Assembly (NCBI RefSeq): GCF_000340215.1
Contig: NW_006921533.1
Coordinates: 7,152,367-7,216,366, forward strand
From: Pseudocercospora fijiensis CIRAD86
Lineage: Eukaryota; Ascomycota; Dothideomycetes; Mycosphaerellales; Mycosphaerellaceae
Length of the DNA stretch: 64,000 nucleotides
Direction: 5' to 3'
Position numbers and translations under genes: made by a program. The notes beneath the pieces were generated by a model, which was given only the letters and a program-made list of their open reading frames with translations, had not been told where the DNA came from and did no database searches. Shown piece after piece: positions 46,105 to 56,400 of this stretch (its first letter is position 1; the number at the start of each line of letters is the position of its first letter).

Positions 46105-46185
46105 CCTTAAAATCGACTTCTATAACAACTCGTCGCAAGCTCCTCGTATTACTACAGCCGATTTCTTCGGGGCCTTCACTTAATA

Positions 46186-46474
46186 ATAAGCCGGCTATTA
46201 TAATAAGGGGTAGTACTAATAATGTATTATAGCCCCTTATAGTACGGATATAGCGGAATTAGTAGATATCGGCCTAGTATAATTAACTTAGTATAATAGG
46301 CTATATAGAAGGCCTTGCTTAATAATTGGTACGGTTGTTCTAATAGAGTAGTACGTATAGGTCCCGTTCTTCGGGCGTAATATAGTTAAATCGACAGTTT
46401 TCGTAGCTATACCGCTAAAAGCTTAAAATAAGGACTATCTAGCTACTACCCTTAAAAGGTAGATCGAATACTAT
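46186..46474 (-). repeat. Gypsy B 5' leader, left arm of a large palindrome
   Basis: Reverse complement of 46,685-46,972 (Gypsy C leader) at high identity. The two arms of about 290 bp flank the Gypsy C 5' LTR and result from head-to-head insertion of related elements. Confidence 0.85.
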
Positions 46475-46488
46475 ATAAGAAGGGTTAT
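46475..46488 (-). repeat. First 14 bp of the Gypsy B 5' LTR
   Basis: ATAAGAAGGGTTAT, cut by Gypsy C; the LTR resumes at 53,493. The last five bases (gttat) are the Gypsy C target duplication, repeated as attat at 53,488-53,492. Confidence 0.82.
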
Positions 46489-46684
46489 ATGTTAGGGCTA
46501 AAGAGGCTATACGTAATCGGCATATAACTAGGCCGAGTAAAGCTAGGGTCTTGATACCTTAGGCAGGGCTTAGCGCTTAGTAGTAGGCTAACTCTCCTAC
46601 CTTCCTCCCTTTCCTCCTAGATCCTTATCGAATACTACTTGTACCTACTACTACCCTATCTACCTGCTAATATACCCTTCTTAT
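46489..46684 (+). repeat. Gypsy C 5' LTR
   Basis: 196 bp, starts ATGTTAGGGCTAAAGAGG and ends CCCTTCTTAT. The retained TG near the start fits the usual TG...CA LTR ends, the CA end now being TA. Confidence 0.85.
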
Positions 46685-46979
46685 ATAGTATTCGATCTAC
46701 CCTTTAAGGGCAGTAGCTAGATAGTCCTTATTTCAAGCTTTTAGCGGTATAGCCCCGAAAACCGTTAATCTAACTGTATTACGCCCGAAGAACGGGACCT
46801 ACACGTACTATTCTATTAAACAACCGTACCAATTATTAAGCAAGGCCTTCTATACGGCCTATTATACCGAGTTAATCGCACTAGACCGATATCTACTAAT
46901 TCCGCTATATCCGTACTATAAGGGGCTATAATACATTATTAGTGCTACCCCTTATTATAATAGCCGGCTTATTACGAAG

Positions 46980-49900
46980 TAACAACAACCGCGGCGCCGC
47001 TAGTAGCGCTAGCAATAACAACACTAGTAGCATAGAGCCTATTAATAAAGAACCTATAATTCTAGGTAATAACCTAGAATTGCCTATTAACGACATTCTT
47101 AATAACATTATTAATCGACGATATAGCTAACTAGCCTTTAGCCCCTAACTAGTAGGGAGACTTTAAGAAGCTACCTAAAACAGGCTTACTGCCCTACGTT
47201 AAGAATAGTAGCTAAAGGATAACCTCCTCGAGCTCCGTCGCCTTTAGGAAGCCCTAACAACTACTACTAAACTAATAGTAGGACCTTCTTTACTACCTAT
47301 CTAAAAGAAGGATGCTAAACTCAAGGACTGCACCGTGTTTAACGGCTCTAGCCGCAAGCAATATAATAATTATATACGTAATTATAAGCTTAACTAGCGA
47401 AATGTACCGAGGGCTCTTCTAGACGACTATTTACTAGTTGTCTACGCTATATAGTATATTAATAGCGATCTAAAGCGTATAGAGGATAACTATTTCGACT
47501 CCCTTAATAACTAGACTACTATTTAGTAGCAAACCTACAAAACCATTATACTAGACACCCTTAGAAACCCTATACTAAGGCAACAATATGCTTAGGACCT
47601 GTATCTTCGAGCTAAACAAAAGACTAATTAATCGGCTCGCTTATTTGAGGCCTACTTAAAGACCCTCGAGGATAACCTTCCGGCTAAGACTAATTCTATA
47701 TAGATTTCCGAGATATGCCTAAAACTTAGATAGGAGCTTATTCTCGAATTAGACCGCCGCCGTATATTTAAATAGGCCTACCTAAAACGCATTTAATTTA
47801 TAGTCGAGGTAGAAACAGCTAAACGAGCTGTCTAGCTCTAGTAACGACTAGAAGTAAGAATCCGACCTACTAGTACTAACTGTAGCAACCGTAGCTGCGG
47901 AGGAAACTAAGGTTCCTACTAAGATAATAATACTAACAATAGGAATAGTAACAACGACCGTAGAAGAGGCCGTAGCCGACGGCTATATAGAGGAGGCCGT
48001 AACAGGGGCCGTAGAAGGGGCTCGTATCCTTATAACGCTAACCGCTCGACTAATAGCAGCTATAGCAACCTCCTAACTAGATTAAAGTGCTTTAACTATA
48101 ACAGCACGAGCTATCTTCTAGGCTAATGCGACAAACCTAGGGATTAGGCCCGAATCGACTATACTACCGCTAAGCACCGAAAGCACCTCTTAGCAGCTAA
48201 CGCTACCCCTATAGGCTAACCTACTAACTTGTCGAAAAAAGATTAAGCGCCGTACTAACTGTTAGCCTTGTACGGCGTAAGACTATCGACATTGTGCTAG
48301 CTATAATACGCTCCTACCTTATATAGGACACGAAGAGTACGAACTATTAAACTAAGGTTATACTAGATCTAGGAAATTTAGTTAGTACCCTTATTAGCTA
48401 TCGCCTAGCTAAGTAACTAGACCTTCGATAATTGAATAGGGCTAACCTACCAACCCTTGCTTAGTTTAATAACGCTCGGTACTTAACCTATAGAGCCTAC
48501 TATATTCCTATAGTACTAAGAGACGACCTCGGCAATAAGCGTTTGTTAGATTTCACTGCCTATATAGTAGATATAGATAACCTTCTATCCGATATTGTCC
48601 TCGGAAACCCTATTCTTAAGCACTACGCCGTAGCTATAGACCTAGGCAGCTAATAGTAGCGATTTAGAATCGCTAGGAAGGAGGACATTAAATACATTAA
48701 TACTAGCGAGTGCCCTAACGATATTAGGGTCCTATTTATTAGCAACCTAACACCTGCCTTAGCTAATCCGACAGCTAACCTTCTCGGTAGAGATAACGAT
48801 AAACCTGTGCCCCCTAATAGTATAGACCCTAATTAGCTTGCCCGTATACTAGAGCCTATTCGAGAAACCTATATTAATATATTCAAACACTACTTAGTAT
48901 CGACATTGCCTATATTTAAAGAGACGGATTATAAGATTAATATAATAGAGGGCAAGGAGGTTCCTTTTAGTCCCCTCTATAATCTTAGTAAGCGTAAACT
49001 CGCTATATTGCGTGAATACCTAGATAAGAACCTAGCTAATAGTCGAATTTAGTATAGCAATAGCCCTGCTAGTATACCTATCCTATTCGTACTAAAGAAG
49101 GATAGTAGCCTACGCCTATATATCGATTATCGTAGGCTTAATGCTGTTACTATTAAGGACCGCTGTCTACTTCCGCTTATTAACGAGACCCTCGATCGCC
49201 TTTCTAGCGCTTGTTTCTATACTATATTAGACATTAAGGATACGTACTATCGTATCTGTATTCGTAAGGGCGATAAATAGAAGACAGCCTTCTGTACTCG
49301 TTATAGCTACTTCGAGTACTTAGTTATACTATTTAGGCTAGCTAATGCCCCTACTACATTCTAGTCCTATATTAATCGGGCCCTGTCGGGCCTATTAGAC
49401 TACCTCTATATAGTTTACCTAGATAACATCCTAGTTTATACCTATTTACCTAATATTGCAGAATACTAGGCCGTAGTACGTAAGGTCCTCGATCGCCTAT
49501 AGGCCTATAGCTTATATTGCAAGCCCTCTAAATACACCTTTACTACTAAAGAGGTAGCCTTCCTTAGCTTCGTCGTATCGACCGATAGTGTTAAGGCTAA
49601 TCCTAATCGGATTAAAACAATTACTAAATAGCCTGTTCCTACGTTAATTAAGGAGCTATAGTCGTTCCTCGGCTTTACTAACTTCTATCGCCGCTTTATT
49701 AAGAGCTATTCGAGGCATGTAATACTATTAACTAAGCTTACCAAAACTACGGCTAACCTAACTAGAGAGTTTAAATAGACTAATAGAGCACAAGCCGCTT
49801 TTAACGGTTTAAAGCAACGCTTTACTAAAGTCCCCTTATTGCACTATTTCGTGCTAAGCAAATAGATCCGAATTGAGACTAACGCTTCGCAGTTCGCTAT

Positions 49901-52140
49901 ATTAGCTATTATGTTACAATAGGCTAATAATACCTACTAGTACCTAATTGCCTTCTTCTTACGAAAGATAATCGATATAGAACGTCGATACGAGACCTAC
50001 GAGTAAGAGCTCCTAGTAATCGCAGAAGCCCCTAAGTACTAGCGCTACCATCTCGATAGTACTTAGCATACAATTCAGGTCTATACGGACTATAACAACC
50101 TACGTAGTATTACTATGGTTATAAGGGTTATAGGTCGACAGGCTAGATAGGCTGTCTACCTCGCTAGGTTCGATTTCAATATATTATACTAGCTAGGCGC
50201 AAGTAACCCTACCGATAGCCTATCGAGGCGACCTAATTACGATAGCGAGACTTAGTATATTAATTTATTGTTTCTAACCCTATAGCATAAGATTGCTATA
50301 GCCTATATTGTTAATAAGCAAGCGTAGGATAAGCGGACCTCTAGACCCCGCGGCGGTAACAAATACTATAGCGGAGTTGTCGTTCTTCTAGTATGCGTTA
50401 GAAAGGACGTAGATCGCTCGAGCTATAATAACTCGATTAAAGACATTGCTATCTATAGTAATAGCCTATATAGCGATAGCACTATAGAAGAGGTTATAGT
50501 AGTTCCGGCTACTAGTACTGTTAGATACATATAATACGTATCTCGTTCGATAGCAAGGGTGCTATTAAATAACCTTATAAATAGGGATAGTTAATCGTTT
50601 ATAAATAAGCTATTACGTACTTAGTAGGGGGACGCCTTTGCTGTTAAACGTGTTAATAGGCTTGTAAGTAGACGGGCGACTCGATCTAGTAAGTGTAATA
50701 GTTAGTAGATCGACGACAAGGGTTACTTAAAGTTTAAGGGCAGATACTATATCCCCGCTAAACAATCGATTAGACAAGAGCTTTTAAAAAGGCACTATAA
50801 TAGTAAGCTCGCTAGTTACTATAGCATAGAGAGGTCGCACGAGTTACTATCGCGTACATACTACTAGCTAAATAGTAAGCGGCATATAAAGGAGTATATA
50901 CAAACCTATATAGTATACTAGCGAGTTAAAGCACCGAAGCACTTACTATTCGGCGAGCTGTCTTCGCTTCCTATCCTAAAGAAGCTATTTATAGAGATTA
51001 CAATAGACTTTATTATAGGCCTTCCGCCCGCTAAGCGTAGAGGCAGCAAGGACGTATATAATACTATCCTTATTATAGTAGATCGATTTACTAAAGGCGC
51101 TCGATATATCCCGGCGCGCAAAGATTAGACTACTATTAATATAGTAGAGGCGCTATAGACTAGTATCTTCTATACCTATTAGGGAACCCCTAAGGGGATA
51201 GTGTCTAATCGTAGATCGATACTAATATCGCACTATTAGAGCGAAATATGCCTATAGCTAAGACTGAAGCATCGGCTATTAATAGCCTTCTATCTATAGA
51301 CTAACGGTCAAATAGAGAGGCAGAATGCTACCCTATAGCAGTACCTACGCAGCTATATTAATAAGAACCCCGAGGATTAGGTTAATCTCCTATAGCCTAT
51401 AGAATTCGTATATAACAATAGCGTACACTCGTTAACTAAGGTTTTACTATATATAGCTATAATAGGCCAAAACGCTGCCTTACTATAAGACCTATTTACC
51501 TCGCTCGAGGCCGAGCGTAAGGAAAGGGAAGCGCGTTAAGTACTAGAGACACTAGCGGCAATAGAACGTATCTAGAAGATGCGAGAAATCTATACTAAGA
51601 TAGCTAAGAAGCTAACAAAGGCTTAAGAGTACTAAAAGACCTACTACGATAAGCGCTATATACTAATAATCTTTAAACAAGGCGATATAGTTATGCTTAG
51701 TACGAAGAACCTCCGTATCCGCAAACACCTATCCCCTAATAGCAAAACAAGGCCTAAGCTCGTACCGAGATATATTAGCCTATTCCGCATCCGAGAAGTT
51801 AAAGGCTCCTCCGTATAGGCCTATTAGTTGTAGCTTCCCCCTTATTATACTATCTATAACACCTTCTACGTATCCCTCCTTAAACTATACTATTAGCGTA
51901 AAGGCGATAAAGCGCCTACTAAGTTAGAAGAAGTCTTAGCCGATAGTAAAGAGCTATAGTTTATAGAACGTATCCTATAGCACCGGACTAGGAAAGGCAA
52001 GAAGGAGTACCTATTAAGATAGTAAGGCTATTTACCTAAATAGGACTCGTAGGAAGCTAAAGACTCGTTTAAGGATATAACTGAGTTGCTAGATAAGTAT
52101 TAGACTAGTGTAAAGAACAAGAAGAAGGCTAAGGGCCTAT
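46980..52140 (+). pseudogene. Gypsy C gag-pol pseudogene with integrase and chromodomain
   Basis: Plus strand. Gag about 46,980-48,230 with a CCHC knuckle (48,086; KCFNYNSTSYLLG-CDKP, one Cys changed to Tyr). Protease about 48,240-48,850. RT about 48,900-49,500 (YNLSKRKLAILREYLDKNLA, LRLYIDYRGLNAVTIKDRCL, FYTILDIKD). RNase H about 49,800-50,060. Integrase about 50,760-51,480: HHCC-like start HYNSKLASYYSIERSHEL, core ITIDFIIGLPPAKR and a second position now VSNRRSIL (Asp to Asn), with IERQN for the Glu. The chromodomain (51,960-52,125) reads FIERIL-HRTRKGKKEYLL and DSFKDITELLDKY. Family knowledge: the chromodomain of chromoviruses targets integration to marked chromatin. Many stops; not functional. 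Confidence 0.8.
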
Positions 52141-53290
52141 AATGTTACTAGAAAGGCCTAGGATTAATACTACCCCTAGGGTGCTATTAGCTAACTAATT
52201 AGAGGCAAGCAATTGTTAGTAACAAAGGGCAATAAGACTATACTACTATAGTAAACGCGTACCGAGTGTTAATAAGCGCGCTATAGCGCGTTAACTAATC
52301 GTATACTCTTTTAAGGCTCTACCTCTTTACTAATGCGCCCTATAAGGCCTTCTCCTAGTATTAGGTCCCCCTTTTGTTCCTTTATCCTATCGAAGGTAAT
52401 AGTGTCGCGCTACGAGCTAGTAGTGTGCCGGCGGCCGGCGCGGCTATATTAGTAACAGTGTTGCGGAGTATGTTGTTAGTTAAAGAAGAAGATTAGAAGC
52501 GAGGTAAAGTTAGCGCTAAGACGGCTAGCGCCGCTATTATTAACATTACTTGCTATTGTCGCTACGCCTATAGAGACAATCTTACCTATACTACGAGCCG
52601 AGGCACTAAGGGGTTAATTAAAACTTTAAGCCGCCTAAAAGATTAAGCGACTAATAGACTAACTAAGGGCAAAAACTATAGAGCTAAGCTAGCCGGGGTC
52701 GATCTTGCGAATAATAGGTTACTCCTCGATCTTTCTAACCCTTTAAGCGAGGCGAACCCTAACTATTGCACTTATAACAGCCTTTACTTATAGAAACTAG
52801 ACGAACTGTGTTTTTTGAAAAAATAAAATAAGATTAATAATTAAAGGCTACTAAACCTAACTAATCGGGGCTAGCGAAACTAGGAACAATAATAGCCCTC
52901 GTAATAATAAGAACAATCCCTCGGAGCGGACATTTCTAGGTCTTTTAGAGTAGACGTAAAGAACTCGGAACGACATTACTTAGAACGGAGGCAGTGCTCT
53001 AATACCTCGTACGCCTACCTATTATAGTAGGGAAGGCGCGCTCGTATTATAATTAGTCGGTAGTCCTTAATTCTCGTAGTTATATATTACTTTATTATAT
53101 ATAAGGATAGCGCAGTTAGAGTTAGATATTATATTAGAAGGTGAGGTTTAATATAGTTACATAATTAGGTAGTTAAGTATTTAATTTAGCGCGGCTAAGC
53201 AGCTTATTAGATTTGCTAAGTTAGTAGTAATAGAGGTTAAGATTAGAATATAGACCGGCTACGAGGGCGCGGCCTTTAGAAGGGAAGCGT
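52141..53290 (+). other. Gypsy C 3' untranslated region
   Basis: Homologous in reverse to 28,633-29,930. Contains a single copy of the unit that is expanded in Gypsy B, and ends in the polypurine tract agaagggaagcg. Confidence 0.6.
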
Positions 53291-53487
53291 ATATTAGGGC
53301 TAAAGAGGCTATACGTAATTGGTATATAACTAGACCGAGTAAAGCTAGGGTCTTAGTGCCTTAGGCAGGGCTTAGCGCTTAACGTTAGGCTAACTAGCCT
53401 ACCTTCCTCCCTCTCCTCCTATATCCTTATCGAATACTACTTGTACCTACTACTACCCTATCTACCTGCTAATATAACCTTTCTTAT
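53291..53487 (+). repeat. Gypsy C 3' LTR
   Basis: 197 bp, starts ATATTAGGGCTAAAGAGG and ends CTTTCTTAT; inverted relative to the adjoining Gypsy B LTR remainder, so 53,291-53,675 is a near-perfect palindrome. Confidence 0.85.
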
Positions 53488-53492
53488 ATTAT

Positions 53493-53675
53493 ATTAGCAG
53501 GTAGATAGGGTAGTAGTAGGTATAAGTAGTATTCGATAAGGATTTAGGAGAAAAGGGAGGAAGGTAGGCTAGTTAGCCTAACGCTAAGCGCTAAGCCCTA
53601 CCTAAGGCACTAAGACCCTAGCTTTACTCGGCCTAATTATATACTAATTACGTATAGCCTCTTTAGCCCTAATAT
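53493..53675 (-). repeat. Remainder of the Gypsy B 5' LTR
   Basis: Continues from 46,488; ends CCCTAATAT against the cttac duplication and the MULE2 remainder. Confidence 0.85.
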
Positions 53676-53680
53676 CTTAC

Positions 53681-54345
53681 TATTCGTATATTCGAGAAGT
53701 ACTAGCGAGTACTAAGGAGCGATTATAATAGTAACGAGATAACTACTTACTATACCTTAGAGCTACTTAAGCGGATTAATAAGCGGCTTATACGGTCGAC
53801 TCGGCGTAAGGCTACTAGACCTAGGCTAATTAAATAGGCCGCTAGATAGGCCGCTAGACAGACCGCTAGACAGGCCGCTAGATAGGCCGCTAGATAGGCC
53901 GCTATTAACTAGTAAGAAGCGATAAGATAGGCTAAGCTAGGGAGGCCTATTCTACCGCTACTAGTACTACGAGAACGTTTACGTAAGGGCTATATATATA
54001 AAACGGCCTATAGGAGGTATAAGTGCGTTAAAGATAATGTGGACTACTACGCTAGCTATTATAAGTATAGGTAGTACGATAGAAACCCTATATCTACTTA
54101 TTTACTTACTTAGGAAGGACCCCTACCCGCTCCGAGTACTCTACTAGTATCTATAGCGCTAGTAGATATACTAGATTATACTAAGATTATATAGCAGGAA
54201 CTATACGTTAATACGAGGGTCGTAGAACCTTGTTTGCTAGGCAGGTAGTATGTCTAGAATAGTTAGGATTAGCTATAGTATCGAATTCTACGTCTATTAT
54301 TTACTTAATTCTTCTTTCCTACGTTATTATTCTACTAAGCAGCTA
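53681..54345 (+). pseudogene. MULE2 transposase pseudogene, C-terminal part
   Basis: Continues the MULE2 transposase after the nested insertions. Includes the Ala-Ala-Arg-Gln repeat (53,834-53,904), AKLGRPILPLLVLRERLRKG and YRRYKCVKDNVDYYASYY. It corresponds to minus-strand 10,055-9,390 of MULE1. RIP stops are present. Confidence 0.65.
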
Positions 54346-54436
54346 GTATAGGCATTAGAAGTTACTATACGATGTTCTACAGTGTGGATTACTAACAATC
54401 TAGTCTCACCGAGACCGGAGCGGCCCTAGGTCCGTA

Positions 54437-54478
54437 GATTCTCGAATAACCGGAGTGGATTCTCGAATAGCCTCGCCC
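54437..54478. repeat. MULE2 right terminal inverted repeat
   Basis: 42 bp; reverse complement of 25,670-25,711 with a few C/T differences; ends GAATAGCCTCGCCC against the duplication GCGACAGAC (54,479-54,487). Confidence 0.85.
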
Positions 54479-54487
54479 GCGACAGAC

Positions 54488-54964
54488 CGTTCTAAAATGC
54501 TTGGCGTCATCGATGCCGACACTTGTGGTCGATGTCGCTGGATTTGACTTTCCGGACCTTGTTGCTTACAGGCAACCCCGGTATCAGCGTTGGTCCTGTC
54601 ATCTCCAACCCAACGATGCTCGAACGCCTCGATTCTGTGAGCGATTCCCGGAGAAGCATGCCGACGTGTTGCAACACCCTTGACCTATTCGCCCTCTCGT
54701 ACGGAGCTTTTGGCGACCCCACCATCAACGAGCATCATGTTATTTTGTGTGGTTTGAGACAGTTGCTTTCATTGCTCCTATTTCAACCTCACTTGCTTTG
54801 TCGTAGCAAGACTGCCTATATTCAACGACTGCCAGGGACGTCTACGACATAGAGTGTCTCCCTTCGACAGCCAAGCAAGGCTATTCGAGCGAAAAGGTCA
54901 CCGAGACCGCCGAGTCAGCCCATCGTATGTCTCGCGAGAGCGGCGAGACTCACAGACTGCAGCA
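54488..54964. other. Unique upstream region of the sterol-desaturase-family gene
   Basis: Non-RIP DNA, 477 bp between the MULE2 duplication and the ATG. It is the likely promoter and 5' UTR. Short open frames on both strands have no domain and are probably chance in this GC-rich stretch. Confidence 0.5.
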
Positions 54965-56002
54965 ATGACGACGACGAATCCAAAAGACTCCATGACCTCG
55001 ACATGGCGCACAGCCGACCGAAATACCTGGACAATCTGGCATTGGTGGTACGAATGGGTGAGGGTCCATCCCACTGACCTGGACCGCGAAGTACCTGTTC
55101 ACGACAAGAGTGATCCAATACCAGTCGTCTCGCATTTTCAGTGTCACAAGTGGGTCCTTGTACATGCTTTATGGCCGCTGGCGCTCCATCGGCTGTACTG
55201 CTGGACGTTTGGCAAGAATCTGCACCCTCTCGTGGCCCTCTTGTTTTATACTGTTGCGTATAAGATGAACGGAGTTCACGAACTAATCATGATTCGCGAT
55301 GTCGGCCATACACATGGATTCCTTGATGGCGACAAGCACGCACGAGACGGTGTGCCTGATCACGCAGTCAAAAAAGTGTTCAATTCGCTGATATCCACCT
55401 TGACGGTCCGATCACTAATGGTCGTATTCTTCGCATACCGACGTAACGAGGTTCCGACGCTGAGCTGGTGGCTCATCCCAGAGATAGGCTTCTATCTGAC
55501 AATCCTTGACTTCTGGTTCTACTGGTATCACAGAAGCATGCACCAAGTCGACAGGCTCTGGAAGTATCACCGCACGCATCACCTGACTAAGCATCCAAAT
55601 CCGCTTCTGACTTTGTACGCGGACGCCGAACAGGAAATCTTTGACATTGCTGTTATCCCGCTGCTAACATATGGGACTATGAAGCTCATGGGGTTTCCCC
55701 TGGGCTTTGGGGACTTGTGGCTATGCAACCAGTACCAAGTTTTCACAGAGCTGTTCGGACACAGCGGTCTACGAGTCCTGTGGAGACCTCCAACTACAGC
55801 CAATTGGTTCCTAGACTTGTTTGATGCTCAGCTGGTCCTCGAAGACCACGATCTCCATCATCGAAAAGGCTGGAGGAACAGCTTTAACTACGGCAAGCAG
55901 ACTATGCTCTGGGATAAGGCTTTTGGAACTCACGCAGAGCGCATCGAGTCGAAAAATGTAAATTGGTCTCGGCAAGTAACGCTGAAGTTGTGGGTCATCT
56001 GA
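54965..56002 (+). CDS. Fatty acid hydroxylase / sterol desaturase superfamily protein
   Basis: A single exon of 345 aa from the first ATG (54965); the frame is open to 54854 but only with non-ATG codons. Seen: hydrophobic segments near 65-100, 140-160 and 165-190, and the His boxes of the superfamily: HRSMH (189-193), HRTHH (202-206), an intermediate His 265 (FGHSG), and HDLHHRKGWRNSFNYG (295-310). These ligate the di-iron centre of ER-membrane hydroxylases and desaturases. All boxes are intact. Family knowledge: members include C-5 sterol desaturase, C-4 methyl oxidase and sphingolipid hydroxylases; this protein's RNSFNYG ending fits the broad fungal group without letting me name the substrate. 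The end of MULE2 lies under 500 bp upstream, so local heterochromatin could affect expression. No RIP damage is visible. Confidence 0.87.
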   Translation: MTTTNPKDSMTSTWRTADRNTWTIWHWWYEWVRVHPTDLDREVPVHDKSDPIPVVSHFQCHKWVLVHALWPLALHRLYCWTFGKNLHPLVALLFYTVAYKMNGVHELIMIRDVGHTHGFLDGDKHARDGVPDHAVKKVFNSLISTLTVRSLMVVFFAYRRNEVPTLSWWLIPEIGFYLTILDFWFYWYHRSMHQVDRLWKYHRTHHLTKHPNPLLTLYADAEQEIFDIAVIPLLTYGTMKLMGFPLGFGDLWLCNQYQVFTELFGHSGLRVLWRPPTTANWFLDLFDAQLVLEDHDLHHRKGWRNSFNYGKQTMLWDKAFGTHAERIESKNVNWSRQVTLKLWVI

Positions 56003-56400
56003 AGGGTCGGCTGTCGATTACAAGGGCGTTTCCATTGCGAGACGGGACGAGGTGTGAAAAGGCTGCAATGATGGCCGGCCTGGTCAATGGCGGTTGAATG
56101 ATATGATCCGAGACGGCAACGGCACGGCGTAGCAGATCGGACCGGGGGTCGATTGATGAGTTGCAAGTTGAAGGTGATGCCGAGAAAAGGCATTTGTATT
56201 GCATTATCCCGCAGTCTGAGTGACCCTATTTTCCTAGGCCGTCTCAACTCCCGAGTATTTGCCGCAGCGCGCCGCTTGCAGTATCGCTCTTGTAATTCTT
56301 ATATATTATTCACGAAGCGGGCGACCTCGGCACCTTCTAGAGCGTAGCGGAGGTCAGGTGACTAGGGGGAGCACGCTCGCAGGTCGTGCTACGCGTGTCG
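56003..56400. other. 3' flank and boundary to RIP-mutated DNA
   Basis: Unique sequence to about 56,300; by about 56,440 the CA/TG-poor composition has taken over. No gene supported. Confidence 0.5.

Larger units (their letters stand above)
35125..46185 (-). mobile_element. Helitron-type rolling-circle element of about 11 kb inside Gypsy B
   Basis: Seen: on both sides the Gypsy B leader/gag sequence stops and resumes. The ends carry inverted repeats: aagtaaaggccccg (35,165-35,178) against its reverse complement at 46,168-46,181 with one mismatch, and a perfect 22-bp subterminal pair (35,178-35,199 and 46,083-46,104). The minus strand encodes a decayed Rep/helicase protein. The 3' end on this strand lies near 35,130-35,165, but the canonical CTRR end and hairpin could not be fixed. 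Short inverted terminal repeats suggest a Helentron/Helitron2-like type, which is inference. RIP is weaker than in the surrounding Gypsy and MULE DNA. Confidence 0.72.
43100..46185. other. Long non-coding 5' part of the Helitron-type element
   Basis: About 3 kb upstream of the Rep-helicase. It contains five copies of a 70-75-bp repeat, a captured piece of Gypsy 3' UTR and a terminal inverted repeat. CA and TG are noticeably commoner than in the flanking Gypsy sequence. No reading frame is supported. Confidence 0.55.
46489..53487 (+). mobile_element. Gypsy C: full-length chromodomain LTR retrotransposon, RIP-inactivated
   Basis: A 7.0-kb plus-strand element with both LTRs (46,489-46,684 and 53,291-53,487) and a 5-bp duplication (gttat/attat). 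It lies within the 5' LTR of Gypsy B in opposite orientation. It is the most complete Gypsy copy in the window: leader, gag, protease, RT, RNase H, integrase, chromodomain, 3' UTR and a GAAGGGAAGCG polypurine tract before the 3' LTR. The two LTRs differ at several sites, mostly C/T and G/A, as expected from RIP. Confidence 0.86.
28436..53675 (-). mobile_element. Gypsy B: chromodomain LTR retrotransposon, itself interrupted twice
   Basis: Minus-strand element. Its pieces are 28,436-about 35,120 (3' LTR, 3' untranslated part, pol, gag), about 46,186-46,488 (5' leader and first 14 bp of the 5' LTR) and 53,493-53,675 (rest of the 5' LTR). The interruptions are a Helitron-type element (about 35,125-46,185) and Gypsy C (46,489-53,487). 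LTRs are 197 bp. The polypurine tract is the GAAGGGAAGCG run (minus strand) next to 28,633. All coding regions are RIP-mutated. Confidence 0.85.

Noticed and set aside
46489..46684. Solo LTR or MITE inside a hairpin
   Set aside because: It is the 5' LTR of Gypsy C; the flanking arms are the leaders of two facing Gypsy elements and the 3' LTR is present at 53,291.
46926..47130. Two small overlapping open frames near the Gypsy C gag start
   Set aside because: They are chance remnants of the decayed gag region and its complement.
54501..54852. Small open frames upstream of the sterol-desaturase-family gene
   Set aside because: Overlapping frames on both strands without a domain, in GC-rich unique DNA that probably serves as promoter and 5' UTR.
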